From NCBI RefSeq assembly GCF_000379725.1, contig NZ_KB903643.1, forward strand, positions 186,001 through 250,000: a DNA stretch of 64,000 bases, in the 5' to 3' direction. The first letter of the stretch is position 1. Each line of letters opens with the position of its first letter. This document shows positions 55,904 through 64,000 of this stretch, piece after piece. The notes below the pieces were generated by a model. That model made no database searches, was not told the DNA's origin, and worked only from the letters and a program-made list of their open reading frames with translations. The DNA comes from Cytophaga aurantiaca DSM 3654. GTDB lineage: Bacteria; Bacteroidota; Bacteroidia; Cytophagales; Cytophagaceae. A program made the translations under genes and the position numbers.

Positions 55904-56128
55904 TCTTTATAAGTGCCGAATTTTAAATATCGGTAATATTAATATTTCAATCATATTAAATCCCTTAGCCCATAGTTTTTAAACATTTTTTATGGGTAAC
56001 AAAGCGTATCAACTGGACTGTAAATTCCCCTAAAAATGCTCTTATAGATTCATAAATGCCCTTTTTTAATATAAATTCCTTTCCGTTCGCCGTAATATTG
56101 GAAACGATTTCACCTAAATCTTTCCAAT

Positions 56129-58405
56129 ATGAAAAAAATAACCGTATTGATTTCTATCTGGCTTAGTGCAGCAGCTTTCTACTCCTGTGATAAAAAAGCA
56201 ACTGTCAAAAACCAACCTGAAGTATTCGATCAGGAAGTTCACGCCTTATTAAAAAAAATGTCACTGGAAGAAAAAGCCGGACAGATGACACAGATCGATA
56301 TCCGTAATTTATTAACCAACGGATATGGAAATACTGATGAAAAATTAGATACCGCGCGATTAAAAGAAGCGATCAAAACCCATCATGTTGGTTCTATTTT
56401 AAATTGTATTCAGGCATACACCCCTCAGAAGTGGATCGAATTAATTTCTCAGATCCAGAACGAATCATTGCAATCTCCGAATAAGATTCCGGTGTTGTAT
56501 GGAACCGATGCTGTACATGGCGTAGGTTTTATGAAGGGCGCAGTTATACTTCCCCATAACATTGGATTGGCAGCAACGCGCAACAATAAATTGGTTACGC
56601 AGTCGGCTACCGTAACTGCAACAGAAGCACGTGCGGTTGGCCTTACCTGGAATTTTGCTCCCGTGCTTGACGTAGGCAGAGAACCTTATTGGTCGCGCTT
56701 TGAAGAAACTTTTGGGGAAGATGTATATATCGCAACACAAATGGGACGTGCTGCTGTATTAGGTATGGAAGGCACCGATCTTACGTCTAAAAATACGGTA
56801 GCTTCTTGTATGAAACATTTTATTGGGTATTCAGCACCAAAGAATGGGATAGATAGAACGCCATCTCATATTCCGGAAATTATTTTACGTGAATATTATT
56901 TGCCGCCATTTAAAGAAGCGATTGAAGCCGGTGCATCTACAATCATGATAAACTCTGCTGAGATCAACGGGGTGCCTTGTCATGGAAACAAATGGTTGCT
57001 GACAGATCTGCTTCGTATAGAGCTAGGCTTTGAAGGACTGGTGTGTTCAGACTGGGAAGATGTGATCCGTTTGCATACGTGGCATAAAATTGCTGCAACG
57101 CCAAAAGAGGCTGTAATGATTGCAGTGAATGCAGGAGTAGATATGAGTATGGTTCCGAATGATTATTCATTCACGAAATTTTTGATTGAATTGGTTCATG
57201 AAGGGAAAGTTTCGATGGCGCGTATCGACGAAGCAGTGGGGCGTATCTTGACCTTAAAACTGAAATTAGGTTTGATGAAAAAACCATTACCATCCATTTC
57301 AGATATTGGTGTGGTAGGTTCGGACAAGCATCAGCAGATTGCATTGGATGCGGCGCGTGAGTCAATTACTTTATTAAAGAATGAAAATAATATTCTTCCT
57401 TTAGCGAAGAATAAAAAAATATTGCTGGTTGGTCCAACGGCAAATAGTTTGTCTGCGTTACACAGTTCCTGGTCGTATACATGGCAAGGAATCAATCAAT
57501 CCGTGTATCCTGGAACAATCCAAACGATCAGACAAGCTTTAGGAATTGTAGCTGGTGCATCTAATATTATTAGCAATGCCACATTCACTTTTGAAGACGC
57601 TGCAAATTATGATCTTACATTCATTCAAAAAAATGCTGCCGCTTCGGATGTAATTGTAATCTGTATCGGTGAAGACGCCTATGCGGAACAGCCGGGTGTG
57701 ATCAAAGATCTGAACTTGCCGGATGCACAAAAGCAGTTGATTGTTGCAGCAAAGAAAACTGGCAAGCCTGTTGTTGTGTGTTTGGTAGAGGGCAGGCCGC
57801 GATTGTTTCCGGTTGAAGAAGCATTGACCGATGCCGTTGTGATGTGCTACCGTCCAGGTAACAAAGGCGCACAAGCCATCACAGAAGTGTTGTATGGCGA
57901 CGTAAATCCAAGTGGTAAATTGCCGTTCACGTATCCAAGATATAATGGCGACATCACCACATACGATCATAAATTCAAAGAAACAGAACAGCAATTGAAA
58001 ATTGGTGTAAGTGAATTTAGTGCATTCAATCCGCAGTGGGAGTTTGGGTATGGTTTGAGCTATACTACGTTCACCTGTTCCAATTTGAAAGTGAATCAAA
58101 CAAGTTTTACAAAATCAGATAGTATACTTGTTACGGTGGATATTGAAAATACTGGTGCACGCACAGGTAAAGTTGCAGTTGAATTGTATTCTCGCGATCA
58201 TTATGCATCTATTACACCTTCAGAAAGACGCTTACGTAAATACACAAAGATTGAATTGAAAGCAGGAGAGAAGCAGACGGTTTCATTTACAATCAAAGCA
58301 GCTGACTTGCAATTCGTAAATAATGATTTGAAATCTGTTACTGAAGCAGGAAAATTTGATCTAATCATTGGTGATCTTCGTACAGAAATAACTTTTAATG
58401 AGTAA
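56129..58405 (+). CDS. GH3 beta-glucosidase lipoprotein 2
   Basis: 758 residues. The lipoprotein signal has lipobox FYSC (Cys20) followed by Asp, a residue that in some bacteria retains lipoproteins at the inner membrane. GH3 marks are IPVLYGTDAVHGV, FAPVLDVGREPYWSRFEETFGED, KHFIGYSAPKNGIDRTP, nucleophile Asp308 in LVCSDWEDVIRL, and GLSYTTFTCS, with a fibronectin III-like end. It is a paralogue of the 46481 product, about 7 kb downstream, with ordinary codon use. This suggests lower expression or a different condition. Role: finishing cello-oligosaccharides to glucose in the periplasm. Confidence 0.92.
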   Translation: MKKITVLISIWLSAAAFYSCDKKATVKNQPEVFDQEVHALLKKMSLEEKAGQMTQIDIRNLLTNGYGNTDEKLDTARLKEAIKTHHVGSILNCIQAYTPQKWIELISQIQNESLQSPNKIPVLYGTDAVHGVGFMKGAVILPHNIGLAATRNNKLVTQSATVTATEARAVGLTWNFAPVLDVGREPYWSRFEETFGEDVYIATQMGRAAVLGMEGTDLTSKNTVASCMKHFIGYSAPKNGIDRTPSHIPEIILREYYLPPFKEAIEAGASTIMINSAEINGVPCHGNKWLLTDLLRIELGFEGLVCSDWEDVIRLHTWHKIAATPKEAVMIAVNAGVDMSMVPNDYSFTKFLIELVHEGKVSMARIDEAVGRILTLKLKLGLMKKPLPSISDIGVVGSDKHQQIALDAARESITLLKNENNILPLAKNKKILLVGPTANSLSALHSSWSYTWQGINQSVYPGTIQTIRQALGIVAGASNIISNATFTFEDAANYDLTFIQKNAAASDVIVICIGEDAYAEQPGVIKDLNLPDAQKQLIVAAKKTGKPVVVCLVEGRPRLFPVEEALTDAVVMCYRPGNKGAQAITEVLYGDVNPSGKLPFTYPRYNGDITTYDHKFKETEQQLKIGVSEFSAFNPQWEFGYGLSYTTFTCSNLKVNQTSFTKSDSILVTVDIENTGARTGKVAVELYSRDHYASITPSERRLRKYTKIELKAGEKQTVSFTIKAADLQFVNNDLKSVTEAGKFDLIIGDLRTEITFNE

Positions 58406-58426
58406 CTTGTTGTAGATATTTTCGAG

Positions 58427-58460
58427 GCATATCTTCTGTATATCAGAAGATATGCTATTT
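58427..58460 (+). terminator. Terminator after GH3 gene 2
   Basis: Perfect 12-bp stem (58427-58438 with 58444-58455), 5-base loop, then TATTTTTA. Confidence 0.8.
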
Positions 58461-58520
58461 TTAAAAACGCGGATCTGTTTTAACCGTATAACATTATATT
58501 AAAAAATAATAAAATTTAGT

Positions 58521-58778
58521 ATGATTGAAGTAGATAGACATATCACATTTTATGAAAAATATGGTGATAAATTAGTCGGAGAAATTTTAATTAATGAAAT
58601 CGAATTAAACGATCTTCTAAATTTAATTACAGAGTCGAAATATAAAGACGATCATTTACTTTATGATTGTTATTTGCTTAACAAAGAACAGCTGGATAAA
58701 ATTGAATCGATTCTTAATAAAAAAATAGAATATGATTTAGGGAAATACGCATATTTTATTGAAGCATCATCTAAATAA
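58521..58778 (+). CDS. Small unknown (DUF7683-like) protein
   Basis: 85 residues, acidic, soluble. The order of elements (an RHITFYEKYGD strand, a helix NDLLNLI, then DDHLLYDCYLLNKEQLDKIESIL, and an end with YFIEA) recalls the small DUF7683 group, whose role is unknown. It sits 32 bases before receptor B in the same direction, so the two may be co-transcribed. Confidence 0.6.
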   Translation: MIEVDRHITFYEKYGDKLVGEILINEIELNDLLNLITESKYKDDHLLYDCYLLNKEQLDKIESILNKKIEYDLGKYAYFIEASSK

Positions 58779-58810
58779 GTGTTACAAATAGTTATAGACG
58801 ATTTCATTAC

Positions 58811-60586
58811 ATGCTTAAAAGAATCTTCCAATTTCTTATTTGTCTTTTATCAGTACTTCAGGTGAGGGCACAGCTTGTTCTGGACGAACATGCGGGGGAT
58901 ATTTTTTTGACAGATAAAAATTCTTCTTTTGGTATTCATACGAACGATGCAAGTTATTATTGGATCGAAACAAAGATTGAAAAAACTACTTCTTCTGATT
59001 TTTTAATTGAGTGTCTGGCTCCGCAACTGAAAGAAGTAAAAGCGTATGTGTTAACTTCAACAGGGGATACCGCCCGTTCGTTTGTAACCGGTTCAGATTA
59101 TCCGTTTACACAACGGTATCTGCATCATAAAAATTTTATTTTCCCATTGAATATGGAACCCGGTATGTATACCATTCGCATTGGTGTACGTGATATTCAG
59201 CCAGATGAATTATATTTTAAAATACGTTCCGATCATTTTTTTACAGAATATGCCATCTCTGAATATTTCTTTTTAGGCTGCTATTACGGGATACTGTTGA
59301 TTGTACTCCTGTATAATTTATTTCTGTACATGAAAGGTGCTTTGCGTGTACATATTTTATATGTCTTATATATCATAGGTTGCATCGCATTATCTGTTCG
59401 GGAAGATGGAATGGCATATCAATATGTATTTCCTTATTTTCCTTCTTTTAATTTTGTCTTTAATAGTTATCTGGCAAAGCCGATATTCTTAAGTACGTTT
59501 ATTGTTTATTCGGTTTCTTTTCTTGATATCAAAAAATATGTGCCAATAGTTAAAAAAATATTGTTAGGCTTATTGGGTGTATATGCGTTTTTATTGCTTG
59601 TCTCTATTATAGTTCCTGCTGCTGTAAGCTTTTTAGAATACATTTTCTTCTCCGTGTTCATTCTTGTGTATGTTACATCTTTTATCATTGCTAAAAAAGG
59701 AAACCATTTCGCTTATTATTTCTTTGCAGGTTTTTCCATGGTCATGTTAAGCGTACTGATCAATCTGCTGCGTTCCTTTAATATCATTCCATCAACAATA
59801 CTAACGGTCTATAGTTTTAACTATGGAATTATTTTGGAAGTAATTATTTTCTCTGTTGCTTTGGCTGATAAGATCCGCATTATTCAAGAAGAAAGAGCGC
59901 AGCATAAAGAAGCCTTGATTGTTCAATTGAGTGAAAACGATGTGTTGCAACATCTTTTGATTGCTGAGTTGAAAGAAAAGAAAATATTACAGGAAAAAGT
60001 AAATCGTGAATTGGAAACAAAAGTCCGGGAGCGCACGATTGAACTTCAATCTGCCAACGAAAAGTTAGCAACATTTGCAAAAGAAACGGATCGGTTGAAT
60101 TCAGAATTAGATCGTTTTAATTACGCATTGCAAAAAGAAATTAAAGAAGAGAAAGTTTCTCGTATTTATAATCAGGATGTTTCGTACGTAGAATTTTTAA
60201 CGACCTATCCCGACGATGACAGCTGTTTGAAAGTGATACAGCAGTTGAAATGGCCGGAAGGGTTTGTATGCAGAAAATGCGGTAATGCCAAAGCCAGTGA
60301 AGCAGGAGTATGGTATCGTAAAAAATGCAGCAAATGCGGTACGATTGAATCCATAACTGCAAATACGTTATTTCATCATTTAAAATTTCCATTGAATAAA
60401 GCATTTTATTTAACCTATGTGAAATTTTCAAACTTGAAACAGACGGATGAATCCTTGTCTGATTTAATTGATCTGCGAAAGCCTACAATCTGGGCGTATC
60501 GTAAAAAGGTTGAAGAGCGTATGCTGGAAAAAAAATATGCAAAAGCTAGCAACTGGAAAGATATTGTGTTGGATCTACCTAGTTAA
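58811..60586 (+). CDS. 7TMR-DISM receptor fused to IS1595-type zinc ribbon/HTH (receptor B)
   Basis: 591 residues with the same plan as receptor A: signal peptide (to about 21), periplasmic DISM-type sandwich (about 22-155) and seven membrane helices (about 160-350). A coiled-coil linker (about 360-440, LETKVRERTIELQSANEKLA) and a C-terminal IS1595-like N-domain follow. That domain runs YVEFLTTYPDDDSCLKVIQ, then a ribbon with C487, C490, C506, C509, then SITANTLFHHLKFPLNKAFY and an HTH-like part (LSDLIDLRKPTIWAYRKK). No DDE, kinase or other output domain is present. It follows GH3 gene 2. A 16-bp inverted repeat overlaps its stop codon. I infer a membrane-bound DNA-binding regulator. Confidence 0.85.
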   Translation: MLKRIFQFLICLLSVLQVRAQLVLDEHAGDIFLTDKNSSFGIHTNDASYYWIETKIEKTTSSDFLIECLAPQLKEVKAYVLTSTGDTARSFVTGSDYPFTQRYLHHKNFIFPLNMEPGMYTIRIGVRDIQPDELYFKIRSDHFFTEYAISEYFFLGCYYGILLIVLLYNLFLYMKGALRVHILYVLYIIGCIALSVREDGMAYQYVFPYFPSFNFVFNSYLAKPIFLSTFIVYSVSFLDIKKYVPIVKKILLGLLGVYAFLLLVSIIVPAAVSFLEYIFFSVFILVYVTSFIIAKKGNHFAYYFFAGFSMVMLSVLINLLRSFNIIPSTILTVYSFNYGIILEVIIFSVALADKIRIIQEERAQHKEALIVQLSENDVLQHLLIAELKEKKILQEKVNRELETKVRERTIELQSANEKLATFAKETDRLNSELDRFNYALQKEIKEEKVSRIYNQDVSYVEFLTTYPDDDSCLKVIQQLKWPEGFVCRKCGNAKASEAGVWYRKKCSKCGTIESITANTLFHHLKFPLNKAFYLTYVKFSNLKQTDESLSDLIDLRKPTIWAYRKKVEERMLEKKYAKASNWKDIVLDLPS

Positions 60587-60663
60587 ACCTATGAGGTTTT
60601 GTTAATTTTAAGCGTTGATGATTCGAATGAGTAAAGATGATCGTTGTAAAACCTCATAGGTTT
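60585..60663. repeat. REP-like 16-bp inverted repeat
   Basis: Arms 60585-60600 and 60648-60663 are perfect reverse complements containing CCTATGAGG, separated by 47 bases. The left arm starts inside the stop codon of receptor B. The short GC-core palindrome with a spacer resembles repetitive extragenic palindromes. Confidence 0.65.
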
Positions 60664-60678
60664 CGGTCATAAATGTAC

Positions 60679-61695
60679 TCAAATCTCTTCCACAATCCCG
60701 ATCAGATAATTTGCCATTGCTTCACTGTATTTTTTTACTTCTGAAATTAATTTCTTGTCAGTATTGTTCTGTGATAAGCCAATGGCTGCTACTTTTGCGC
60801 GTATACACGCTCTGTAAGCCTTAAAATAATTGAATAGTAATTTTTCATTCTTGCCAAAATCGTAATTGGTTTTATTCAGATACGTAGTTAAGAAAGCATT
60901 ACTGAGTTTTTTATGTCCCGAACATTCCAGATCCATACATAAAAAAGCAATTTCATTTAAAACATCGATCTCTCTGAATTCTTTTTTAAACTCAATGCAA
61001 TCAAAAATAATCGGAGGAGAAGTCATAAAAATATTTTTACTGTGTAAATCACCATGACAGTCTTTGAAAAAACCATTTTGTACACGGACTTTTATGAAGT
61101 CTTGTAAAAGTAGAACTACTGCATCCGATAACTGAATGGATTGTTCGATCAGATTAAAATGATCCATGCCAACAATCTTTTTTATCGTTGGTTGAAAGCT
61201 TCGTATATCAGCAAATTCTCTTGAAAGAAAAAAGGGATCGTAATCCGGTTTGATCACTTTTTCTTTTAAATGAAATGCAGCAATCTGTGCGGCAATTTTT
61301 TGAATATGTTTTTTATCTACTCTGTTCTTTTTTAATTGCAGATCTAGTTGCAAAGAGGTGTCAATGCGCTTCATACGTACTGCGTAGTCGTGTGGGACGG
61401 CTGCTCTTTTTTTGATCTCCCACTGCTTACCCTTCTTTACGATAGGCAATACATCCAGGTATATTTCTTTTGCCAGACGCATGTTGAGCCTCAGCTCTTC
61501 GTAGCAATACTCTTTTCGTTTTTTGAGTGTTGAGAAATCAAGGAACGAAAGCTTGATATCTTTTTTAATTTTATATGCATATTTTCCTTTGAGAATAATA
61601 AAAGAAATAGGCGTTTCAATACAGGTTATTTTTGCTTCTTGATCATATGGAAATAATCCATGTTGTATCAGCTGTTCTATTTCATTTTTTTTCAT
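60679..61695 (-). CDS. Aminoglycoside phosphotransferase-like kinase (split partner)
   Basis: From the ATG at 61695 the protein has 338 residues; a frame from 61734 adds 13 unrelated residues. Kinase-like motifs are KGKYAYKIKKDIKLSFLDFSTLKKRKEYCYEELRLN in the N-lobe, the catalytic loop CHGDLHSKNIF, and the metal-binding Asp in PIIFDCIEFKKEFREIDVLNEIAFL. This is the COG2187-type protein that in many bacteria is fused to a C-terminal P-loop kinase. Here that partner is the separate upstream gene, overlapping by 14 bases. Substrate unknown. Confidence 0.85.
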   Translation of the reverse strand: MKKNEIEQLIQHGLFPYDQEAKITCIETPISFIILKGKYAYKIKKDIKLSFLDFSTLKKRKEYCYEELRLNMRLAKEIYLDVLPIVKKGKQWEIKKRAAVPHDYAVRMKRIDTSLQLDLQLKKNRVDKKHIQKIAAQIAAFHLKEKVIKPDYDPFFLSREFADIRSFQPTIKKIVGMDHFNLIEQSIQLSDAVVLLLQDFIKVRVQNGFFKDCHGDLHSKNIFMTSPPIIFDCIEFKKEFREIDVLNEIAFLCMDLECSGHKKLSNAFLTTYLNKTNYDFGKNEKLLFNYFKAYRACIRAKVAAIGLSQNNTDKKLISEVKKYSEAMANYLIGIVEEI

Positions 61696-62194
61696 GCAAC
61701 AAAAAAGTTTGAGCTGTTGATAACAAAGAATCAATGTTGGTATTAGTAGATTGAAGTGTTAAAAAGGGTTTGTCTATTGGTTCAAAAAGATCTTTCAATT
61801 TTAAATAAACCGAATAATTGGCCTCGCTGTCTTCTCGGGTTTTTGAAGTGCGTTCTTTAACAAGCGACTCTTCTGCATTCAGATAAATAATTTCACAGGT
61901 ACAATTCAATTGCTTGGCAAGTTTGTAAAATGGAATACGAAGATTATTCTTATAAAATGTGGCATCCAGTACAACAGAAGTATGATGGATCAGATTGGTT
62001 TCAGTACTGGCAAGCAATGCATCGTATACGCTTTGTTTTTCTTTTTCAGAGTAGGTTCTGTGATTGGGGTACAACTCTTTTCTATAAATATCGCTGTTTA
62101 AATAAGCTGCCTTTAGTTTTTCGCTCAGTTGTTTTGCGAAATAACTTTTTCCGGATCCGGGTAAACCACAAACGATTATAAGTCTTGTTATCAT
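61682..62194 (-). CDS. P-loop ATP-binding kinase-like protein (split partner)
   Basis: 170 residues with Walker A GLPGSGKS (about residues 10-17), LNSDIYRKELYPNH, VVLDATFYKNNLR and YLNAEESLVKERTSKTRED. This is the zeta-toxin/COG0645-like P-loop kinase module. In many genomes it is the second half of a protein whose first half is the phosphotransferase-like kinase encoded by the next gene. The 14-base overlap implies coupled translation of the two. The substrate is not known. Confidence 0.85.
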   Translation of the reverse strand: MITRLIIVCGLPGSGKSYFAKQLSEKLKAAYLNSDIYRKELYPNHRTYSEKEKQSVYDALLASTETNLIHHTSVVLDATFYKNNLRIPFYKLAKQLNCTCEIIYLNAEESLVKERTSKTREDSEANYSVYLKLKDLFEPIDKPFLTLQSTNTNIDSLLSTAQTFLLHEKK

Positions 62195-62333
62195 GGAAGT
62201 AGGGGTTGTTCCATGATTAAGTTAAAATACTTAAAGTGAAAAAGCAACGTATTGATAAATACCTTTAGCCTATTTGTTTAATAACTACGGATTTGCTTCA
62301 ATTTTTGCTCAAAGTAGCTACAGAATCGGTTTT

Positions 62334-62341
62334 TATATTTG
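62334..62341 (+). promoter_or_regulatory. Possible -7 box (TATATTTG)
   Basis: Exact TAnnTTTG match 50 bases before the ATG of the small His-rich gene. A TTG at 62305-62307 is 26 bases away, slightly long for a -33 element. Confidence 0.4.
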
Positions 62342-62390
62342 AGTTATACAAACAGTAATAGCTGTTGATGTACTTAAAATACACAGAATT

Positions 62391-62540
62391 ATGAAAAAGA
62401 TCGTATTTACAATTGCCTTACTCGCTTTATTGACTGCTGTATCCTATGCTTCAAATAATAAACAGCAATCTGCTGGTAAAACACATAACCATGTTCATCA
62501 TACGCATATTGTAGTTCCGGTAGATCATTACAATATGTAA
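62391..62540 (+). CDS. Small exported His-rich protein
   Basis: 49 residues: a full signal peptide (MKKIVFTIALLALLTAVSYA), then about 29 mature residues with KTHNHVHHTH, five His within ten residues, which could bind Zn, Ni or Cu. A -7 box lies upstream and a strong terminator directly after, supporting expression. Not recognised as a family. Confidence 0.7.
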   Translation: MKKIVFTIALLALLTAVSYASNNKQQSAGKTHNHVHHTHIVVPVDHYNM

Positions 62541-62550
62541 TATCGACGGT

Positions 62551-62599
62551 CTAAAATAAAAATGGTCACGCATTGAAAACGTGACCATTTTTATTTTAG
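62551..62599. terminator. Long bidirectional terminator
   Basis: Perfect 20-bp stem (62551-62570 with 62580-62599) with a 9-base loop and T-rich ends, between two convergent small genes. Confidence 0.85.
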
Positions 62600-62612
62600 G
62601 AATCTTGTATAA

Positions 62613-62807
62613 TTAAGATCCGCAACCTTCACAGAAATAATTGATAGAACCATATGGTTTTACACCATTTAAAATCATGGTCATATTATGGATTTTATCT
62701 TTTAATTCTAATTTTTCTCCAAAATCTGAAGTCTTAGCAACTGCTTCGTTCAATTTATCCAGTTCCAGTTGAACATGTTCTTTTTCTAAAAGTGTTAATT
62801 CTGCCAT
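62613..62807 (-). CDS. Small helical protein ending in CEGCGS
   Basis: From the ATG at 62807 the protein has 64 residues. An earlier ATG at 62858 adds 17 residues that look like leader sequence. It forms one long amphipathic helix pair (LLEKEHVQLELDKLNEAVAK, FGEKLELKDKIHNMTMIL) and ends with YFCEGCGS, a CXXC that could bind metal or a redox partner. Not recognised. Convergent with the His-rich gene. Confidence 0.65.
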   Translation of the reverse strand: MAELTLLEKEHVQLELDKLNEAVAKTSDFGEKLELKDKIHNMTMILNGVKPYGSINYFCEGCGS

Positions 62808-62932
62808 ATGTTTAAATTTTATTTTAGTCTCCTTGGTAAAGTTAACAAAGTGCGTCAAAAAATAATTCCGTGTGGAAAAAACTTTTTTTAATGTTTAATC
62901 TATTCGCTTTAGGATCAATTCAGCAGAATGAA

Positions 62933-64000
62933 TTATTGTTTTAAAAATGAAATCGAAACCGGTGGATTATTACTCAAAATAAAGAAATACATACCGGGAA
63001 CAAATGCAGTTGTTGGCAATGAAGTTACAGTATGATCTAAGGTACCACTTGCCTGGACTCTTCCCAGTACATCTACAATAAGGTATGGAGTATGTAAATA
63101 GTTGTCAGAGATTTTTATTTGCAGAATATCGGTAGATGGGTTGGGGTAAAGTTGAATAGATGTTTTGTCTAGGGAAGATTTTTTTATCGAAGTAGTAGTT
63201 GTACAATTCCTAATTAAACAGATTCCTGTTGCACCATTTGTCAAGCCGTTATTAGTACCTGTAATAATATTTGTAGAACACACGATATTATGTGTGGCAG
63301 TACCTTTAGAGGAAGTTGTAGTGATCAAAATCCCGTATCCGGAACTGTTGACGCTAAGCATATTATTTGAGAATGTATTGTAATCTCCCCAGCCAGCTAC
63401 GAGTATATGTGTTTGAAAACCATCGGCTATCGTATTACTCCCCGTGTTGCATTCAATAGTATAATAATTGCCTTTCACATCGATCCAGGAATCGGCTGAG
63501 TTTTGATTGTTTAACCCTGTTCCGTTAAAGGTATTAAAAGCAATGCGGCCACCTGTTGTACCTTCTTTAATATCTATGTTTTCCGAAGAGACATGGTTGC
63601 CAAATGAATTATTGGTAACTTCATTATAATTGCAGGTATCCGCGTTTCCTTTGGAATAGGTAGGCCAGTTGCTGACAGCAGAGCCTATGTAAATAGCTTC
63701 TCCAAAACCCGGAGATGTTTGTCCGGTTGAGTCAATAAAACAATTGTCAATAGTATTATAGGAACTGTAAGAGCGAAGGTGGATGCCTTCATCACCAATC
63801 CTGTTTACATGAATATTTTTAATGGTATTGTGATGACTGCTATCTAATACAATGCCTTTAGCTGACATGTAAATAGTAAATCCATCCAGGATCCAATAGG
63901 TATTTCCTCTCAGTCCTAAGCCATAGCCCGAATTTAAGTTATTCGAAGTTAGAATTGCCAGAGCGCTTCCTTTTAACGTAATTGGATTGCTGCTTGTACC
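62933..64000 (-). CDS. Secreted right-handed beta-helix protein with T9SS tail, 5'-truncated by window edge
   Basis: The frame stays open to base 64000, so the N-terminus lies outside the window; 355 residues are visible. The upstream part (NPITLKGSALAILTSNN ... YWILDGFTIYMSAKGIVLDSS) and the repeated N-x-I / GI-x-I strands are typical of pectate-lyase-like parallel beta-helices with right-handed coils. The C-terminal ~75 residues (SIQLYPNPSTDILQIKI ... VPGMYFFILSNN ... FLKQ) are a T9SS type A sorting domain. Likely a surface or secreted polysaccharide lyase or adhesin; no catalytic residues can be assigned. Confidence 0.85.
   Translation of the reverse strand, partial: GTSSNPITLKGSALAILTSNNLNSGYGLGLRGNTYWILDGFTIYMSAKGIVLDSSHHNTIKNIHVNRIGDEGIHLRSYSSYNTIDNCFIDSTGQTSPGFGEAIYIGSAVSNWPTYSKGNADTCNYNEVTNNSFGNHVSSENIDIKEGTTGGRIAFNTFNGTGLNNQNSADSWIDVKGNYYTIECNTGSNTIADGFQTHILVAGWGDYNTFSNNMLSVNSSGYGILITTTSSKGTATHNIVCSTNIITGTNNGLTNGATGICLIRNCTTTTSIKKSSLDKTSIQLYPNPSTDILQIKISDNYLHTPYLIVDVLGRVQASGTLDHTVTSLPTTAFVPGMYFFILSNNPPVSISFLKQ

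Noticed and set aside
62808-62858. 17-residue N-terminal extension of the CEGCGS protein
   Set aside because: The extension has no conserved character and the ATG at 62807 starts the compact helical domain.

Overview
The window reads as one chromosome segment of a cellulolytic, gliding-type Bacteroidetes bacterium, most likely Cytophaga hutchinsonii or a close relative. The grounds are low-to-moderate GC, A-rich leaders with few Shine-Dalgarno sites, TAnnTTTG-type -7 boxes, many Cys-anchored lipoproteins, type IX secretion (T9SS) C-terminal sorting domains (YPNPF motif), multidomain glucanases with CBM6 modules, two lipoprotein GH3 beta-glucosidases, and DUF5723, PorT-like and TonB-linked barrel proteins. 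The species name is recognition, not a search result. I see no rRNA, tRNA, CRISPR array, complete insertion sequence or prophage.

Layout. 1-2.5 kb: a 5'-truncated glyoxalase-fold (PhnB-like) gene, small unknown genes and an orphan T9SS tail. 2.5-9.7 kb: envelope proteins (SH3-like lipoprotein, exported CHAT protease-like protein, TPR protein, DUF418 and DUF4239 membrane proteins) plus a RibD/DHFR-like reductase. 9.8-16 kb: an MpaB/Lcp-type oxygenase, small secreted proteins, a nested inverted-repeat element, an alpha/beta hydrolase coupled to a diheme cytochrome c, and a TehB-like methyltransferase. 16-26.7 kb: the polysaccharide locus. A membrane receptor fused to a transposase-type zinc ribbon (7TMR-DISM plus IS1595-like N-domain) is divergent from a GH64-CBM6-GH5-CBM6 glucanase, followed by a GH5-CBM6 endoglucanase. 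Both glucanases carry near-identical 75-residue repeats (3 and 5 units) and a T9SS tail. 26.8-34.5 kb: a GlxA-type regulator, two SRPBCC proteins, a stress-type group (PNPOx-like, AI-2E family, DUF6496-like, topoisomerase IB) and a small barrel. 34.5-46 kb: malQ, an unusual TTG-initiated lipoprotein followed by a DUF5723 barrel, a lipid A-type acyltransferase, PIN-PhoH, YajQ and a polyprenyl diphosphate synthase. 46-60.6 kb: two GH3 beta-glucosidase lipoproteins flanking TonB-C/MORN paralogues, an outer-membrane barrel and an AT-rich HEPN-motif gene, then a second 7TMR-DISM plus zinc-ribbon gene. 60.6-64 kb: a split APH-like kinase/P-loop kinase pair, two small proteins and the C-terminal part of a secreted beta-helix protein.

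Working model. The secreted glucanases would cut beta-glucans at or outside the surface. Oligomers would enter the periplasm and be finished by the two GH3 lipoproteins. The two DISM plus zinc-ribbon proteins sit beside these enzymes, one divergent from a glucanase and one downstream of a GH3 gene. A decayed relic of the 5' end of such a receptor gene lies in front of the second glucanase, inside a roughly 220-bp duplicated upstream region. I infer that these are membrane-tethered, carbohydrate-responsive DNA-binding regulators, a receptor type I do not recognise as described. This is the strongest candidate for a new system here.
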